Below, in pieces: positions 34,145 through 44,367 of a stretch of DNA of 64,000 nucleotides. How positions within the stretch are numbered: position 1 is the first letter of the stretch; each line of letters starts with the position of its first letter. The translations under genes and the position numbers were made by a program. The notes beneath the pieces were generated by a model. It was given only the letters and a program-made list of their open reading frames with translations. It was not told the origin of the DNA and did not search any database. The stretch is taken from positions 1 to 64,000 of the forward strand of contig NZ_RWIN01000078.1 in NCBI RefSeq assembly GCF_009761815.1. The letters are read 5' to 3'. The stretch is from Pseudomonas sp. PB120. Lineage in GTDB: Bacteria > Pseudomonadota > Gammaproteobacteria > Pseudomonadales > Pseudomonadaceae.

Positions 34145-35059
34145 TTAGTCAGCAAGAATGATGTAATCCTCACCCACCTCACGCGCATACCCCGTCAACA
34201 CCTGCTGACACAACGCCACAATCTCCTCGACCCATTCCACCCCCGTGCGCCACGACACCACCACTTGCAAATCCGGTGGCCGTTGATCGATGGCCAGCAA
34301 GGTCAAATCCCCCCGCGCCAGTTCCTCGGCCACCAGCACCGGTGGCAATGCACCAATGCCAAAGCCATCGCGCAGCAGCCGGGTAATCGCCGACACCGAG
34401 TTCACGCAGTTCAGTCGCGGCGTCATCACGCCATTGGCCTGCATCAGCGCCAGCACTTCCTGGTGCGGGTGTGAATTCTTCGAGTACGTAATGATCCGCT
34501 CCCGCGCCAGGTCGGCCACGCCGGAATACTCGCGGTTGTAGATCGAGTGGGTGGCGGCAATCCAGCCCATCGGATGACTCGCCAATTCCAGGCTGCGCAC
34601 GCTTTCCTGACGCAACAGATCTGTCTGCAGGATCAGATCGAGGAAGCCTTTTTGCAGCTGATCGCAGAGGTTGAGCGAGGTATCAGCCACCAGCTCGATT
34701 TCCACCAGCGGATAGTGCTCCGTCATCTGCGCCACCAGCGGGCTGAGCCAGGTGTGAATCACCGTGTCCATCACGCCGATGCGCACGCGTCCGACCTTGC
34801 TCGAACGCGTCTCGATCGACTGCCTCAGGGCCTGCATCGTGTCCATCATCTGCTCGGCATAGTCGAGCACTTTCAAACCTTCGGGGGTCAGGCTCACGCC
34901 GCGTGAATCGCGCAGGAACAGCTTCACCCCGAGCTCGCCTTCGAGCACCGCGATGCGGCTGGAAATCGAGGCCTGGGTAGTGAAGAGCTTGTCGGCGGTC
35001 AGGCGAAAACTCTTGAGGCGTGCGACCCAGACGAAGGTCTCGAGAAACTTCAGGTTCAT
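34145..35059 (-). CDS. LysR-family regulator, probably of the adjacent pxp operon
   Basis: A 304-residue LTTR; the helix-turn-helix is near residues 18-38 (RLTADKLFTTQASISSRIAV), followed by the effector domain from about 90. It is divergent from the MFS-pxpABC genes, the classical layout for an LTTR controlling its neighbours. The 147-nt region between contains ATAA-N8-TTAT (35063-35078), a dyad that could be part of its operator. Effector may be 5-oxoproline or a related lactam; this is inference. Confidence 0.85.
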   Translation of the reverse strand: MNLKFLETFVWVARLKSFRLTADKLFTTQASISSRIAVLEGELGVKLFLRDSRGVSLTPEGLKVLDYAEQMMDTMQALRQSIETRSSKVGRVRIGVMDTVIHTWLSPLVAQMTEHYPLVEIELVADTSLNLCDQLQKGFLDLILQTDLLRQESVRSLELASHPMGWIAATHSIYNREYSGVADLARERIITYSKNSHPHQEVLALMQANGVMTPRLNCVNSVSAITRLLRDGFGIGALPPVLVAEELARGDLTLLAIDQRPPDLQVVVSWRTGVEWVEEIVALCQQVLTGYAREVGEDYIILAD

Positions 35060-35206
35060 GGGATAAAGTTTTTCTTATGTCTAGGGCGGGGTTTTATTAG
35101 TTGGACGCAGCAGGGCAGGGAGCCCAAGAATCAGCGCATCCGGTTCCCACGATAGGCGTCGTCGGGGCTCAGAACAATACCAATAAAATATGCGCGGAGA
35201 TTTGCC

Positions 35207-36493
35207 ATGAGTGCGCCCGACACCCTCGACATCCCCACGGCCACGGCTCGCCCGGGACCTTTCGACTGGTATCGCAACATCAATCAGCAGGAACGCCGCA
35301 CCTTCTGGAGCTGCAAGATCGGCTATGGCCTGGACGGCATGGACACCCAGATGCTCAGCTTCGTGGTGCCGACCCTGATTGCCATGTGGGGCATCACCAC
35401 CGGCGAGGCCGGGCTGATTCACACCAGCACCTTGATCGCCTCGGCCATCGGCGGTTGGGTGGCGGGGATTCTCTCCGACCGCATCGGTCGCGTACGCACC
35501 TTGCAGCTGACGGTGCTGTGGTTCGCCTTCTTCACTTTTCTCTGTGGCTTCGCGCAAAACTACGAACAGCTGCTGATCAGCCGCACCTTGATGGGGTTCG
35601 GTTTCGGCGGCGAATGGACCGCCGGTGCCGTGCTGATGGGCGAAGTGATTCGCGCCAAGGACCGGGGCAAAGCGGTGGGCATGGTGCAATCGGGCTGGGC
35701 CCTGGGGTGGGGGCTGACGGCGATTCTGTATGCGCTGCTATTTTCGGTGTTGCCGCCGGAAGACGCCTGGCGCGCTCTGTTCATCCTCGGCATCGTCCCG
35801 GCGATTTTTGTGATCTTCGTCCGTCGACTGGTCAAGGACCCGGAAATCTACCGCGAAGCCAAGGCCAAACAAGAAGCGAGCAACCCGGCGAAGTTCTACG
35901 AGATATTTGCCCCCGGCATCCTCTTCACCACGATTCGGGCCTCGGTACTGACCACCGGCGCGCTGGGCGGTTACTACGCGATTACTTCCTGGCTGCCGAC
36001 GTTTCTGAAGAACGAACGTGGTTTGAGCGTACTCGGCACGGGCGGTTATCTGGCGATGGTGATCGTCGGTTCCTACGTCGGTTACGTCATCAGCGCGTAT
36101 TTGACTGACCTCCTGGGGCGCAAGAAGAACTTCATCCTGTTCGCGGTCGGCTCGTTCACCATCGTGCTGCTCTACACCCAACTGCCGGTCAGTAACGGCG
36201 TGATGCTGTGGCTGGGCTTTCCGCTGGGCTTCTTTGCCTCGGGGATCTTCAGTGGCATGGGCGCGTTTCTGACCGAGCTGTTTCCCACGCGGATTCGCGG
36301 TTCGGGGCAGGGTTTTTGCTACAACATCGGCCGGGCGTTGGCGGCGTTGTTTCCGCTGCTGATCGGTTTGCTGAGCCAGAAGGTGCCCTTGGGTGTCGGC
36401 ATTGGTGCCTTTGCGGCGGTTTCCTACGGGGTGGTGATTCTTGCGGCGCTCAGTCTGCCGGAAACCCGTGGCAAACAACTGGATGCGCAGTAA
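35207..36493 (+). CDS. MFS transporter linked to 5-oxoprolinase
   Basis: A 428-residue 12-TM carrier of the aromatic-acid/sugar-acid MFS type: [19 protein letters not shown] is the loop 2-3 signature, [18 protein letters not shown] is in helix 5 and [13 protein letters not shown] in loop 8-9. It begins the operon; pxpA starts 44 nt after it. Genomic position suggests uptake of 5-oxoproline (pyroglutamate) or another PxpABC substrate. AACAATAC (35173-35180) and AATAAAAT in the leader are near-matches to Crc/Hfq motifs. Confidence 0.85.
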   Translation: MSAPDTLDIPTATARPGPFDWYRNINQQERRTFWSCKIGYGLDGMDTQMLSFVVPTLIAMWGITTGEAGLIHTSTLIASAIGGWVAGILSDRIGRVRTLQLTVLWFAFFTFLCGFAQNYEQLLISRTLMGFGFGGEWTAGAVLMGEVIRAKDRGKAVGMVQSGWALGWGLTAILYALLFSVLPPEDAWRALFILGIVPAIFVIFVRRLVKDPEIYREAKAKQEASNPAKFYEIFAPGILFTTIRASVLTTGALGGYYAITSWLPTFLKNERGLSVLGTGGYLAMVIVGSYVGYVISAYLTDLLGRKKNFILFAVGSFTIVLLYTQLPVSNGVMLWLGFPLGFFASGIFSGMGAFLTELFPTRIRGSGQGFCYNIGRALAALFPLLIGLLSQKVPLGVGIGAFAAVSYGVVILAALSLPETRGKQLDAQ

Positions 36494-36537
36494 TCTGCCT
36501 TCATCTGAAAAGAATAAAACCTACAGGAGTGTTCACC

Positions 36538-37290
36538 GTGAGCCGCCTGCTATTGAACTGCGACATCGGCGAGAGTTTCGGTAACTGGACCATGGGTCTG
36601 GATGCGGAAGTCATGCCGTTCATCGACTGCGCCAACATTGCCTGCGGCTTCCATGCCGGCGACCCGAGCATCATGCGCAAGACCGTCAGCCTGGCCTTGA
36701 GCAATGGCGTGAAGATTGGCGCACACCCGGCCTATCAGGACCTGGTCGGTTTCGGCCGTCGCTCCATGGCCTACACCGCGCAGGAAATTCAAGACATCCT
36801 GCATTACCAGATCGGCGCCCTCGACGGGATTTGCCGGGCTCAGGGCGGGCGCGTCAGCTACGTCAAGCCGCACGGTGCGATGTACAACGACATGATGGCC
36901 AACCCGGCGCAATTGCGCGCCGTCCTGCAAGCCGTAGCGGCTTATGACAAGACGTTGCCGCTGATGTTGATGGCGACGCGCGATAACAGCGCCGCCCAAC
37001 GGTTAGGTGATGAGTACGGCGTGACGCTGTGGTTCGAAGCCTTCGCTGACCGCGCTTACGACAGTGCAGGCATGCTGGTCTCGCGGCAACAGCCGGGGGC
37101 GGTGCACCACGATCCGGAAAAAATCATCGATCAGGCGCTGACCATTGCCCGTGGCGATCATCTCACCGCCAGCGACGGCAGCGCTTTGTACTTGCAGGCC
37201 AATACCCTCTGCGTGCACGGCGACAACGCCAGTTCGGTGGCCGCTGTGAGACGGATTCGTGAAGCCCTCGATCAGCAGAGTGCACCATGA
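36538..37290 (+). CDS. pxpA: 5-oxoprolinase subunit A (LamB/YcsF family)
   Basis: A 250-residue LamB/YcsF protein: [50 protein letters not shown] and [11 protein letters not shown] are all family signatures. With PxpB and PxpC it hydrolyses 5-oxoproline to glutamate at the expense of ATP. I chose GTG at 36538 because CAGGAG lies 8 nt before it. It overlaps pxpB by 4 nt. Confidence 0.9.
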   Translation: MSRLLLNCDIGESFGNWTMGLDAEVMPFIDCANIACGFHAGDPSIMRKTVSLALSNGVKIGAHPAYQDLVGFGRRSMAYTAQEIQDILHYQIGALDGICRAQGGRVSYVKPHGAMYNDMMANPAQLRAVLQAVAAYDKTLPLMLMATRDNSAAQRLGDEYGVTLWFEAFADRAYDSAGMLVSRQQPGAVHHDPEKIIDQALTIARGDHLTASDGSALYLQANTLCVHGDNASSVAAVRRIREALDQQSAP

Positions 37291-37991
37291 AACCGCGTGT
37301 GGAAGTGGTGGCGCTGGATTGCCTGATGGTGCGCCTGTTCGATGAAATCGCCGAAGCCAATATGCCGTGGATGCTCGCCGCCAGTGAAAGCCTGCGTTCG
37401 GTGTTCGGCGGGCATCTCATTGATTTGGTGCCGTCCTATACGACGTTGATGGTGCATTTCGATTTGACGGCGTTGAGTCCGTCTCAGGCTCGGGAGCTGA
37501 TTGCGCTGGCCTTGATCGATCTGTCGCCCAATGCCCATGCCCGCGGTCGATCTCATGTGCTGCCGGTCTGGTACGACTTGAGCGTTGGCCCGGAGCTGAG
37601 CCTGTTGTCCCGGCGCAGCGGGCTGGCGGTGGAGGAGGTGATCCGCCGCCACAGCGAGCGCGAGTATCAGGTGTTTGCCTTGGGCTTCGCACCGGGTTTT
37701 GCCTTTATGGGGCTGGTGGAAGAAGTGCTCGCCGCGCCGCGCCTGAACACACCACGCAAAAAGGTCGCGGCGGGCAGTGTCGGCATTGCCGAACGCCAGA
37801 CCGCCGCGTACCCGGTCGTGTCCCCCGGCGGCTGGAACCTGATCGGCCGCACGCCGGCCAAACTGTTCGACCGCGAACGTGACGGCTACAGCCTGATGCA
37901 ACCGGGCGACACCGTGCGTTTCGAAGCGGTCAGCCATGCCGAGTTCATCAATCTGGGCGGTAACGATACGCCACTGGAGGCGCAGGCATGA
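37287..37991 (+). CDS. pxpB: 5-oxoprolinase subunit B (allophanate hydrolase subunit 1/KipI family)
   Basis: A 234-residue KipI/AHS1-family protein. The core [19 protein letters not shown] and [20 protein letters not shown] are diagnostic, and [15 protein letters not shown] ends the catalytic part. It overlaps pxpA and pxpC by 4 nt each (ATGA type), a tightly coupled trio. The Bacillus homologue KipI also regulates a sporulation kinase; no such kinase is in this context. Confidence 0.9.
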   Translation: MKPRVEVVALDCLMVRLFDEIAEANMPWMLAASESLRSVFGGHLIDLVPSYTTLMVHFDLTALSPSQARELIALALIDLSPNAHARGRSHVLPVWYDLSVGPELSLLSRRSGLAVEEVIRRHSEREYQVFALGFAPGFAFMGLVEEVLAAPRLNTPRKKVAAGSVGIAERQTAAYPVVSPGGWNLIGRTPAKLFDRERDGYSLMQPGDTVRFEAVSHAEFINLGGNDTPLEAQA

Positions 37992-38905
37992 GCCGTCTAT
38001 TGATTGAGGCGAGTACGCCGCTGTGCCTGTTGCAGGACGCTGGTCGATTTGGCGTGCGGCATTTGGGCGTCACCCAGGGCGGAGCGCTGGACTGGCGTTC
38101 GATGTCGTGGGCCAACTGGCTGCTGGGCAATGAGCTGGATGCAACGGTGATCGAAATCACCTTGGGCGGGTTCAGCGTTGTCGCCGAGGAAGACTGCCTG
38201 CTCGCGCTGGCGGGGGCGGATCTGGGGGCACAACTGGACGGTCAGGCGCTGGCGCCATGGCGCAGTTTCAAACTGCGCAAGGGTCAGCGTTTGCAGTTCA
38301 CTCAGCCGCTGCTGGGCGCGCGGGCTTACCTGGCGGCGCCGGGCGGGTTTGATGCGCCACAAGTGTTGGGCAGCCGTGCGACGGTGGTGCGCGAAGAACT
38401 CGGTGGCCTGGACGGTATGGGCCGGGCGTTGGCCAAAGGCGCGTCGTTGAGTTACGCCGCGCCAGCGCCGTTGCTGGTGCGGGAACTGGCGGCTGAGCAG
38501 GTGCCGGATTTCAACGCCGACTCACCGTTGGACCTGGTGCTTGGCGCGCAGATTGGCGAGTTCAGCGGCCAGAGTCTGTTCGATGCGTTCAACAGCGCCT
38601 GGACCCTCGACAGCCGCGCTGACCGGATGGGTATTCGTTTGCTGGGGACTGCGTTGGCGTACCAGGGAAAGCCGATGATTTCGGAGGGAATACCGCTGGG
38701 CGCGGTTCAGGTCCCGCCGGACGGGCAGCCGATTGTGTTGCTCAATGACCGGCAGACCATTGGTGGTTATCCGCGTTTGGGAGCGTTGACGCCGTTGGCG
38801 TTGGCGAGGCTGGCGCAGTGCTTGCCGGGGGCAACGGTGCGGTTGCGGCCGGTGGTGCAGGACGTCGCGTATCGCGAACAGATTGAATATTTGCAGCGCT
38901 TTTAG
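37988..38905 (+). CDS. pxpC: 5-oxoprolinase subunit C (biotin-dependent carboxyltransferase-like/KipA family)
   Basis: A 305-residue KipA/AHS2-family protein with LQDAGRFGVRHLGVTQGGAL near the start and RADRMGIRLLG and PDGQPIVLLNDRQTIGGYPRLG in the C-terminal half. It completes the PxpABC complex. No biotin carrier protein gene is in this operon, so the annotation biotin-dependent carboxyltransferase is probably a family name only. Confidence 0.88.
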   Translation: MSRLLIEASTPLCLLQDAGRFGVRHLGVTQGGALDWRSMSWANWLLGNELDATVIEITLGGFSVVAEEDCLLALAGADLGAQLDGQALAPWRSFKLRKGQRLQFTQPLLGARAYLAAPGGFDAPQVLGSRATVVREELGGLDGMGRALAKGASLSYAAPAPLLVRELAAEQVPDFNADSPLDLVLGAQIGEFSGQSLFDAFNSAWTLDSRADRMGIRLLGTALAYQGKPMISEGIPLGAVQVPPDGQPIVLLNDRQTIGGYPRLGALTPLALARLAQCLPGATVRLRPVVQDVAYREQIEYLQRF

Positions 38906-39012
38906 TTGTGGCGAGGGAGCTTGCTCCCGCTGGGTCGCGAAGCGGCCCCTCTCATCTGAAAAAAGAATGGGACTGCTGCGCAGTCCAGCGGGAGCAAGCT
39001 CCCTCGCCACAA
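38906..39012. repeat. Inverted REP pair, GGGAGC class
   Basis: TTGTGGCGAGGGAGCTTGC on the left and its exact complement on the right, with the inner segments GCGAAGCGGCCC and GACTGCTGCGCAGTC. It closes pxpC and lies between convergent genes. Confidence 0.9.
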
Positions 39013-39022
39013 GTTCAGCGTG

Positions 39023-40201
39023 CTACTTGGAAAGAAACCGCATCCCTTCCTCCAACCCCCGCAACGTCAACGGATACATCTGGTCGTCAATCAAATCGCG
39101 CACGATATTGGTCGAAGACGTATACCCCCACGTATCTTTCGGATACGGGTTAATCCAGATTAGCTTCTTGTACTTCTCCTTGAAACGCTGCATCCACACA
39201 TACCCGGCTTCTTCGTTCCAGTGCTCGACGCTGCCACCGGCCTGGGTGATTTCATAAGGCGCCATCGCCGCGTCCCCAATGAAAATCACTTTGTAGTCCG
39301 CGCCGTACTTGTGCAGCAGATCCTGGGTCGACGTGCGTTCGGACGTGCGACGCATGTTGTTCTTCCACACCGATTCATAAATGAAGTTGTGGAAGTAGAA
39401 GTACTCCAGGTGCTTGAACTCGGTCTTGCAGGCCGAGAACAATTCCTCGCAGATCTTCACGTGGGCGTCCATCGAGCCACCGATGTCGAACAGCAGCAAC
39501 AGCTTGACGGTGTTGCGCCGCTCGGGCCGCATCTGGATGTTCAGCAACCCGGCATCTTTGGCGGTGTGGTCGATGGTGCCATCGATGTCGAGCTCTTCCG
39601 CCGCGCCCTGACGGGCGAATTTACGCAGCCGGCGCAGGGCGACCTTGATGTTGCGCGTGCCCAGTTCCACCGAGTCGTCGAGGTTCTTGTACTCGCGCTG
39701 ATCCCAGACCTTGACCGCTTTGCCCTGGCGCTTGCCGGCATCGCCGACCCGAATGCCTTCCGGGTTGAAGCCGCCGGAGCCGAACGGGCTGGTGCCGCCG
39801 GTACCGATCCATTTGTTGCCGCCGGCGTGGCGCTCCTTCTGTTCCTCGAGGCGTTTCTTGAACTCTTCGATCAGCTTGTCCAGGCCACCCAGGGACTGGA
39901 TCGCTGCGCGTTCTTCATCGGTCAGCGAACGCTCGAATTCCTTGCGCAACCAGTCTTCAGGGATCAATGCCTGAAGGTGGTCGTCGAGTTTTTCCAGGCC
40001 GTTGAAGTAAGCCCCGAAGGCGCGGTCGAATTTGTCGAAATGCTTTTCGTCCTTCACCAGGATCGCCCGGGACAGGTAATAAAACTCGTCCATGTCGGCG
40101 AAGGTCACGCGTTGTTTCAGCGCGTTGATCAGGTCGAGCAACTCGCGCACCGAGACCGGGACCTTGGCTGCGCGCATTTCATTGAACAGGTTGAGCAGCA
40201 T
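39023..40201 (-). CDS. VWA domain-containing protein (CoxE-like)
   Basis: A 392-residue protein. The metal-ion-dependent adhesion site is DIGGSMDAH (D-x-G-x-S), preceded by TVKLLLLF. The N-terminal 130 residues are helical (MRAAKVPVSVRELLDLINAL), and the middle 130-170 is a glycine-rich basic linker (GNKWIGTGGTSPFGSGGFNP). It follows the MoxR ATPase gene 25 nt downstream on the same strand. MoxR-VWA pairs act as chaperones that insert metals or remodel complexes; the client here is unknown. Confidence 0.85.
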   Translation of the reverse strand: MLLNLFNEMRAAKVPVSVRELLDLINALKQRVTFADMDEFYYLSRAILVKDEKHFDKFDRAFGAYFNGLEKLDDHLQALIPEDWLRKEFERSLTDEERAAIQSLGGLDKLIEEFKKRLEEQKERHAGGNKWIGTGGTSPFGSGGFNPEGIRVGDAGKRQGKAVKVWDQREYKNLDDSVELGTRNIKVALRRLRKFARQGAAEELDIDGTIDHTAKDAGLLNIQMRPERRNTVKLLLLFDIGGSMDAHVKICEELFSACKTEFKHLEYFYFHNFIYESVWKNNMRRTSERTSTQDLLHKYGADYKVIFIGDAAMAPYEITQAGGSVEHWNEEAGYVWMQRFKEKYKKLIWINPYPKDTWGYTSSTNIVRDLIDDQMYPLTLRGLEEGMRFLSK

Positions 40202-40226
40202 GGCGTTGGCCTCTACGTATCGGAGC

Positions 40227-41072
40227 TTAGCGAGTGCCGCGACGGCTCATGAACGCCAGGCGCTCAAGCAATTGCACATCCTGTTCGTTTTTCACCAGTG
40301 CACCGGCCAGCGGCGGAATCGCCTTGGTCGGATCGCGTTCGCGCAGCACCGCTTCGCCGATGTTGTCGGCCATCAGCAGCTTCAGCCAATCCACCAGTTC
40401 GGAGGTCGATGGCTTCTTCTTCAACCCAGGCACCTTGCGTACGTCGAAGAACACGTCCAGCGCTTCGCTGACCAGGTCTTTCTTGATGTCCGGGTAGTGA
40501 ACGTCGACGATCTTCTGCAACGTGTTGCGGTCCGGAAAGGCGATGTAGTGGAAGAAGCAGCGGCGCAGGAACGCGTCCGGCAGCTCTTTTTCGTTGTTGG
40601 AGGTAATGATGATGATCGGGCGTTTCTTGGCCTTGATGGTCTCGTCGATTTCGTAGACGTAGAACTCCATCTTGTCGAGTTCTTGCAGAAGGTCGTTCGG
40701 AAACTCGATGTCGGCCTTGTCGATTTCGTCGATCAGCAGAATCACCCGCTCTTCAGACTCGAAAGCCTCCCAGAGCTTGCCCTTTTTCAGGTAGTTGCGA
40801 ACGTCGTGGACTTTTTCCGTGCCCAGCTGTGAATCGCGCAGGCGGCTGACCGCGTCGTACTCGTACAGGCCCTGGTGCGCCTTGGTCGTGGATTTGATGT
40901 GCCAGGTGATCAGCTTGGCGCCGAAGGACTCGGCCAGTTGCTCGGCGAGCATGGTCTTGCCGGTACCCGGTTCGCCCTTGACCAGCAGCGGCCGTTCCAG
41001 GGTAATGGCGGCGTTGACCGCCAGCTTCAGGTCATCGGTGGCGACGTAGGCCTGGGTGCCTTCGAACTTCAT
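40227..41072 (-). CDS. MoxR-family AAA+ ATPase
   Basis: A 281-residue AAA+ protein: Walker A GEPGTGKTM (about 37-45), Walker B VILLIDEIDKAD, sensor 1 IIIITSNNEKELPDAF and the arginine-finger segment RRCFFHYIAFPD. It precedes the VWA protein gene, and the two are expected to work as one chaperone unit. Confidence 0.9.
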   Translation of the reverse strand: MKFEGTQAYVATDDLKLAVNAAITLERPLLVKGEPGTGKTMLAEQLAESFGAKLITWHIKSTTKAHQGLYEYDAVSRLRDSQLGTEKVHDVRNYLKKGKLWEAFESEERVILLIDEIDKADIEFPNDLLQELDKMEFYVYEIDETIKAKKRPIIIITSNNEKELPDAFLRRCFFHYIAFPDRNTLQKIVDVHYPDIKKDLVSEALDVFFDVRKVPGLKKKPSTSELVDWLKLLMADNIGEAVLRERDPTKAIPPLAGALVKNEQDVQLLERLAFMSRRGTR

Positions 41073-41273
41073 CTGCTAATCCTCGAACGGTAACGCCGAC
41101 CTGACGGGGCAGGGCGGGGCGCAATAATTGTAGTGCCCGACTATAACGCGCTGCCCGGTCGACTGTGAACGCAGACGGCTTATTCAGTCTCTGAATGGAG
41201 CGTCACATCTTGACTCGGTCTCGGCGGCTGGCCAGTATTGAGCTATCGCCATTTTGGCGATAGCTTGCCCGGC
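41073..41273. promoter_or_regulatory. Divergent control region with a perfect 10-bp inverted repeat
   Basis: AGCTATCGCC (41241-41250), spacer ATTTT, GGCGATAGCT (41256-41265): a perfect dyad ending 8 nt before the DUF4160 start. As DNA it could be the operator of a self-regulated operon; as RNA it would form a strong hairpin over the ribosome site. The rest of the region separates it from the divergent moxR gene. Confidence 0.6.
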
Positions 41274-41504
41274 ATGTCTACTAAATATCGATTTCGCGAC
41301 ACGTACCGCATTCAGCTACGCGAGAAGGATCACCCACCGCCCCATGTCCACCTGACCGGTGGCGGGCTCGACGTGATGCTCAGCCTGGAGACCGTCGAAG
41401 TGATGGTGGGGAAGGCGCCGCCGCTGATTATCAAGGAAGCGCTGAGTTGGGTCAGGGCTCATCAAGCGCAATTGCTGGAGGATTGGAAACGATGTTACCC
41501 ATGA
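41274..41504 (+). CDS. DUF4160 domain-containing protein
   Basis: A 76-residue protein with the DUF4160 pattern: FRDTYRIQLREKDHPPPHVHL, followed by GGLDVMLSLETVEVMVGKAP and a C-terminal helix WVRAHQAQLLEDW. The start at 41274 has a weak ribosome site beside the inverted repeat; an upstream TTG at 41238 would translate through the dyad. The frame overlaps the DUF2442 gene by 13 nt. DUF4160 and DUF2442 genes are often adjacent, and toxin-antitoxin function has been suggested for such pairs; it is not shown here. Confidence 0.75.
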   Translation: MSTKYRFRDTYRIQLREKDHPPPHVHLTGGGLDVMLSLETVEVMVGKAPPLIIKEALSWVRAHQAQLLEDWKRCYP

Positions 41505-41995
41505 AGCGACCACGGTTGTTGGCCGTGCAGGCCTTGCCCGATTACCGCCTGTCGCTGACGTTTATCGACGGTCAGCAACTTAACATTGATTTGAGCCGGG
41601 ACCTGCGCGCCTATCCGGGGTTGAAGCCATTGCTGGAAGCCGGGGCTTTCGAAGGTGCAACCCTTGGCGACGATGGTTGGTGCGTCGAGTGGCCGGATCA
41701 TGACATCCAGATTGGGGCAGACACACTTTATCTGGATGCCTTGGCGCAAAACGCAGTGGACGAAAATACCCGGGTCTTCATCGACTGGCGTGCTCGCACC
41801 GGTTTGCCGCTTAATCAAGCGGCCGAGGCATTGGGGGTCAGCACCCGCAGCATCACCCGCTACAGCAGTGGTCGTGAGCCGGTGCCCCGATCTCTCGCCC
41901 TGGCTTGTCTCGGTTGGGATTTTTTGCAGCAGCAATCAAGCTCGGCACGGGCGGCCGAAGAAACCGGCCGCTACACCGTTACGCGCAAACCCTAA
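41492..41995 (+). CDS. DUF2442 protein with C-terminal Xre-like helix-turn-helix
   Basis: A 167-residue two-part protein. The first part is DUF2442 (RLLAVQALPDYRLSLTFIDG, DLRAYPGLKPL, VEWPDHDIQIGADTLY). The second reads LPLNQAAEALGVSTRSITRY, an Xre/HTH-like segment in which AAEALGVS is the first helix and TRSITRYSSG the recognition helix. A self-binding regulator is plausible, given the dyad upstream. It overlaps the DUF4160 gene, and its stop overlaps the convergent DUF748 gene by 4 nt. Confidence 0.75.
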   Translation: MLPMKRPRLLAVQALPDYRLSLTFIDGQQLNIDLSRDLRAYPGLKPLLEAGAFEGATLGDDGWCVEWPDHDIQIGADTLYLDALAQNAVDENTRVFIDWRARTGLPLNQAAEALGVSTRSITRYSSGREPVPRSLALACLGWDFLQQQSSSARAAEETGRYTVTRKP

Positions 41996-43068
41996 CCGGC
42001 CTCGGGCTTCGGCCGTTCATAGCGGGCATTGAACGCCTGAATGAAACCATTGCGTAAAATCTGCAAAAACGCCTGGAACGCGCTGATATCTTGCCGATGC
42101 ACGCTGCCACTCAGCTCGACGCGGGTTGCAAACTGGTTCTTGCCCTGGTTTTTCAGCACGGTTTCGGAACCGCCGACAATGGCCTCCCAGATCGAACGGA
42201 AAATGCCTTTGTCCTTGTTTTCCACGTCCTGCTGCCAATTGAACACGTCCACGTCCTTGAGCAGCGGCTTGATGTAACCGGTTAACTGGGCCTTCTTGGC
42301 TTGCGCTTCAATCACCACATCGCCGTGCCCGGCGTTGAAGTCAAACTTGCCGTAGGCCGAGGCGAAGTCGTTCATGCGCTTGAGTTCCAGGTCCTTGGCC
42401 CGCAGTCGGAATTCGAAGTCTTCGAAATTGCTCAGCGGGTCGAAGGTCGCGGTGGTTTCCAGAGGCGCCTGGCCCAGCAGCAGGGCTTTGCCTTCAAAGC
42501 GTGCATCACGTTTGCCTGCCTTATCGACGACATTGGTCAGGTTATAAATGCTGGCATTGACCTTGGTGGCGTTCATGTTCACTGGCGGCTTGGAATTGAA
42601 GTTCCGGAAACTGATCTTGCCGTCGAAGATGCGCACTTCGTCCAGTGTGATCGGGGCCAGTTTGCTCAATTGCGCCCGCCAGTCGGTGCCCTGGCCGGTC
42701 TGCGAGTTTTGTTTGTTGGCGCCACCGTCGACAAAATTCACCTCGGGGTTGAAGAACTGCACCTTGGCCACGACAGCATGGTCGTATATCAGCGAGTGCC
42801 AGCTCACGGAAAGGTCGATCAGCGGTGCGTTGACGAAGGGCACCGGGACCTTGCCATCGACCTTGACGATCTTCAGCCCGTTGATTTTGTAGGCCCCGCG
42901 CCAAAGGGCCAGGTCTACGTCGGTGACTTGCCCACGGTAATCGCCCATGTTCGCCAGCTTGTCGTTCAGATAATCGCGCACCATGTAGGGCAGGGCGATG
43001 TGCAGTGCAATCAGCAGCACGACGAGGGCGGCGAGGATCCACAGGGGCCATGTGTATCGACGTTTCAT
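41992..43068 (-). CDS. DUF748/AsmA-like membrane-anchored protein
   Basis: A 358-residue protein. A single N-terminal transmembrane helix ([20 protein letters not shown]) is followed by a long periplasmic beta-rich domain with [20 protein letters not shown] and [20 protein letters not shown], typical of DUF748/AsmA-like proteins thought to act in envelope or lipid transport. I chose the ATG at 43068; upstream residues lack conserved character. Confidence 0.75.
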   Translation of the reverse strand: MKRRYTWPLWILAALVVLLIALHIALPYMVRDYLNDKLANMGDYRGQVTDVDLALWRGAYKINGLKIVKVDGKVPVPFVNAPLIDLSVSWHSLIYDHAVVAKVQFFNPEVNFVDGGANKQNSQTGQGTDWRAQLSKLAPITLDEVRIFDGKISFRNFNSKPPVNMNATKVNASIYNLTNVVDKAGKRDARFEGKALLLGQAPLETTATFDPLSNFEDFEFRLRAKDLELKRMNDFASAYGKFDFNAGHGDVVIEAQAKKAQLTGYIKPLLKDVDVFNWQQDVENKDKGIFRSIWEAIVGGSETVLKNQGKNQFATRVELSGSVHRQDISAFQAFLQILRNGFIQAFNARYERPKPEAG

Positions 43069-43195
43069 GATGGCAAATCTCTGGCGTTGTAAAGGCATTG
43101 ACTGCTGCGACGCGTGGACGTTCGGCCCGACTGGACGACCACAGGCAAGAGGCATACCTTGGTGCGCTTATTCAACGCTGTATAAGGACCCAGCC

Positions 43196-44170
43196 ATGAG
43201 TCGTATTTTCGCTGACAACGCCCATTCCATTGGCAATACGCCGCTGGTTCAGATCAACCGCATCGCTCCGCGCGGCGTGACCATCCTGGCCAAGATCGAA
43301 GGGCGCAACCCGGGTTATTCGGTCAAGTGCCGCATTGGCGCGAACATGATCTGGGATGCCGAGAGCACCGGCAAACTCAAGCCTGGAATGACGATCATTG
43401 AACCGACTTCGGGTAATACCGGCATCGGCCTGGCCTTTGTGGCTGCGGCACGCGGCTACAAGCTGATGCTGACCATGCCGGCCTCGATGAGTATCGAGCG
43501 CCGTAAAGTGCTCAAGGCACTGGGCGCCGAACTGGTGCTCACGGAACCGGCCAAGGGTATGAAGGGAGCGATTGAAAAGGCCGCCGAAATTCTCGCCAGC
43601 GACCCCTCCACCTATTTCATGCCGGCGCAATTCGATAACCCGGCCAACCCGGCCATCCACGAAAAAACCACCGGTCCGGAAATCTGGAACGATACCGACG
43701 GTGCGGTCGACGTCCTCGTGGCAGGCGTCGGAACTGGTGGAACCATTACCGGCGTTTCGCGGTATATCAAGAATACCCAGGGCAAACCGATCATCTCCGT
43801 GGCGGTGGAACCCGTGGCTTCGCCGGTGATCAGCCAAGCGCTGGCCGGAGAGGACATCAAACCGAGCCCGCACAAGATTCAGGGGATCGGCGCCGGTTTT
43901 GTGCCGAAGAACCTTGATCTGTCGATTGTCGATCGGGTCGAGTTGGTGACCGACGACGAATCCAAGGCCATGGCGCTGCGGTTGATGCAGGAAGAAGGGA
44001 TTCTGTGCGGAATTTCTTGCGGTGCGGCCATGGCAGTGGCCGTTCGCCTGGCCGAAACCCCGGAAATGCAGGGCAAGACCATTGTGGTGATCCTGCCGGA
44101 TTCCGGTGAGCGCTACCTGTCGAGCATGTTGTTCAGCGATTTGTTTACCGAACAGGAGAATCAGCAGTAA
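43196..44170 (+). CDS. cysK: Cysteine synthase A
   Basis: A 324-residue PLP enzyme joining O-acetylserine and sulfide. The substrate-PLP segments are clear: [10 protein letters not shown] (the PLP Lys in [11 protein letters not shown]), [13 protein letters not shown] and [11 protein letters not shown]. The C-terminal end QQ lacks the usual CysK tail that docks into CysE. The start at 43196 sits behind AAGGAC. It may supply cysteine whose overflow is exported by the DMT permease 1.7 kb downstream; that is inference. Confidence 0.92.
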   Translation: MSRIFADNAHSIGNTPLVQINRIAPRGVTILAKIEGRNPGYSVKCRIGANMIWDAESTGKLKPGMTIIEPTSGNTGIGLAFVAAARGYKLMLTMPASMSIERRKVLKALGAELVLTEPAKGMKGAIEKAAEILASDPSTYFMPAQFDNPANPAIHEKTTGPEIWNDTDGAVDVLVAGVGTGGTITGVSRYIKNTQGKPIISVAVEPVASPVISQALAGEDIKPSPHKIQGIGAGFVPKNLDLSIVDRVELVTDDESKAMALRLMQEEGILCGISCGAAMAVAVRLAETPEMQGKTIVVILPDSGERYLSSMLFSDLFTEQENQQ

Positions 44171-44367
44171 CGGCGATCGGCATCAGGTTGACTCAGGTCA
44201 GCCCATGTTCAGGCGCCTTATGTTAATAAGTACTTTGTTGCGCAATCGTTAACACTGAATGTTTGGTTTTACGGGTTCTTCCCCGGGCCGCTAGTGATTT
44301 ATCATGGGCGGCTGCCACGTCGGGTAAATGACGTTGTGCAATGTTGCCTATTCTCAAGGAGTTGTTG

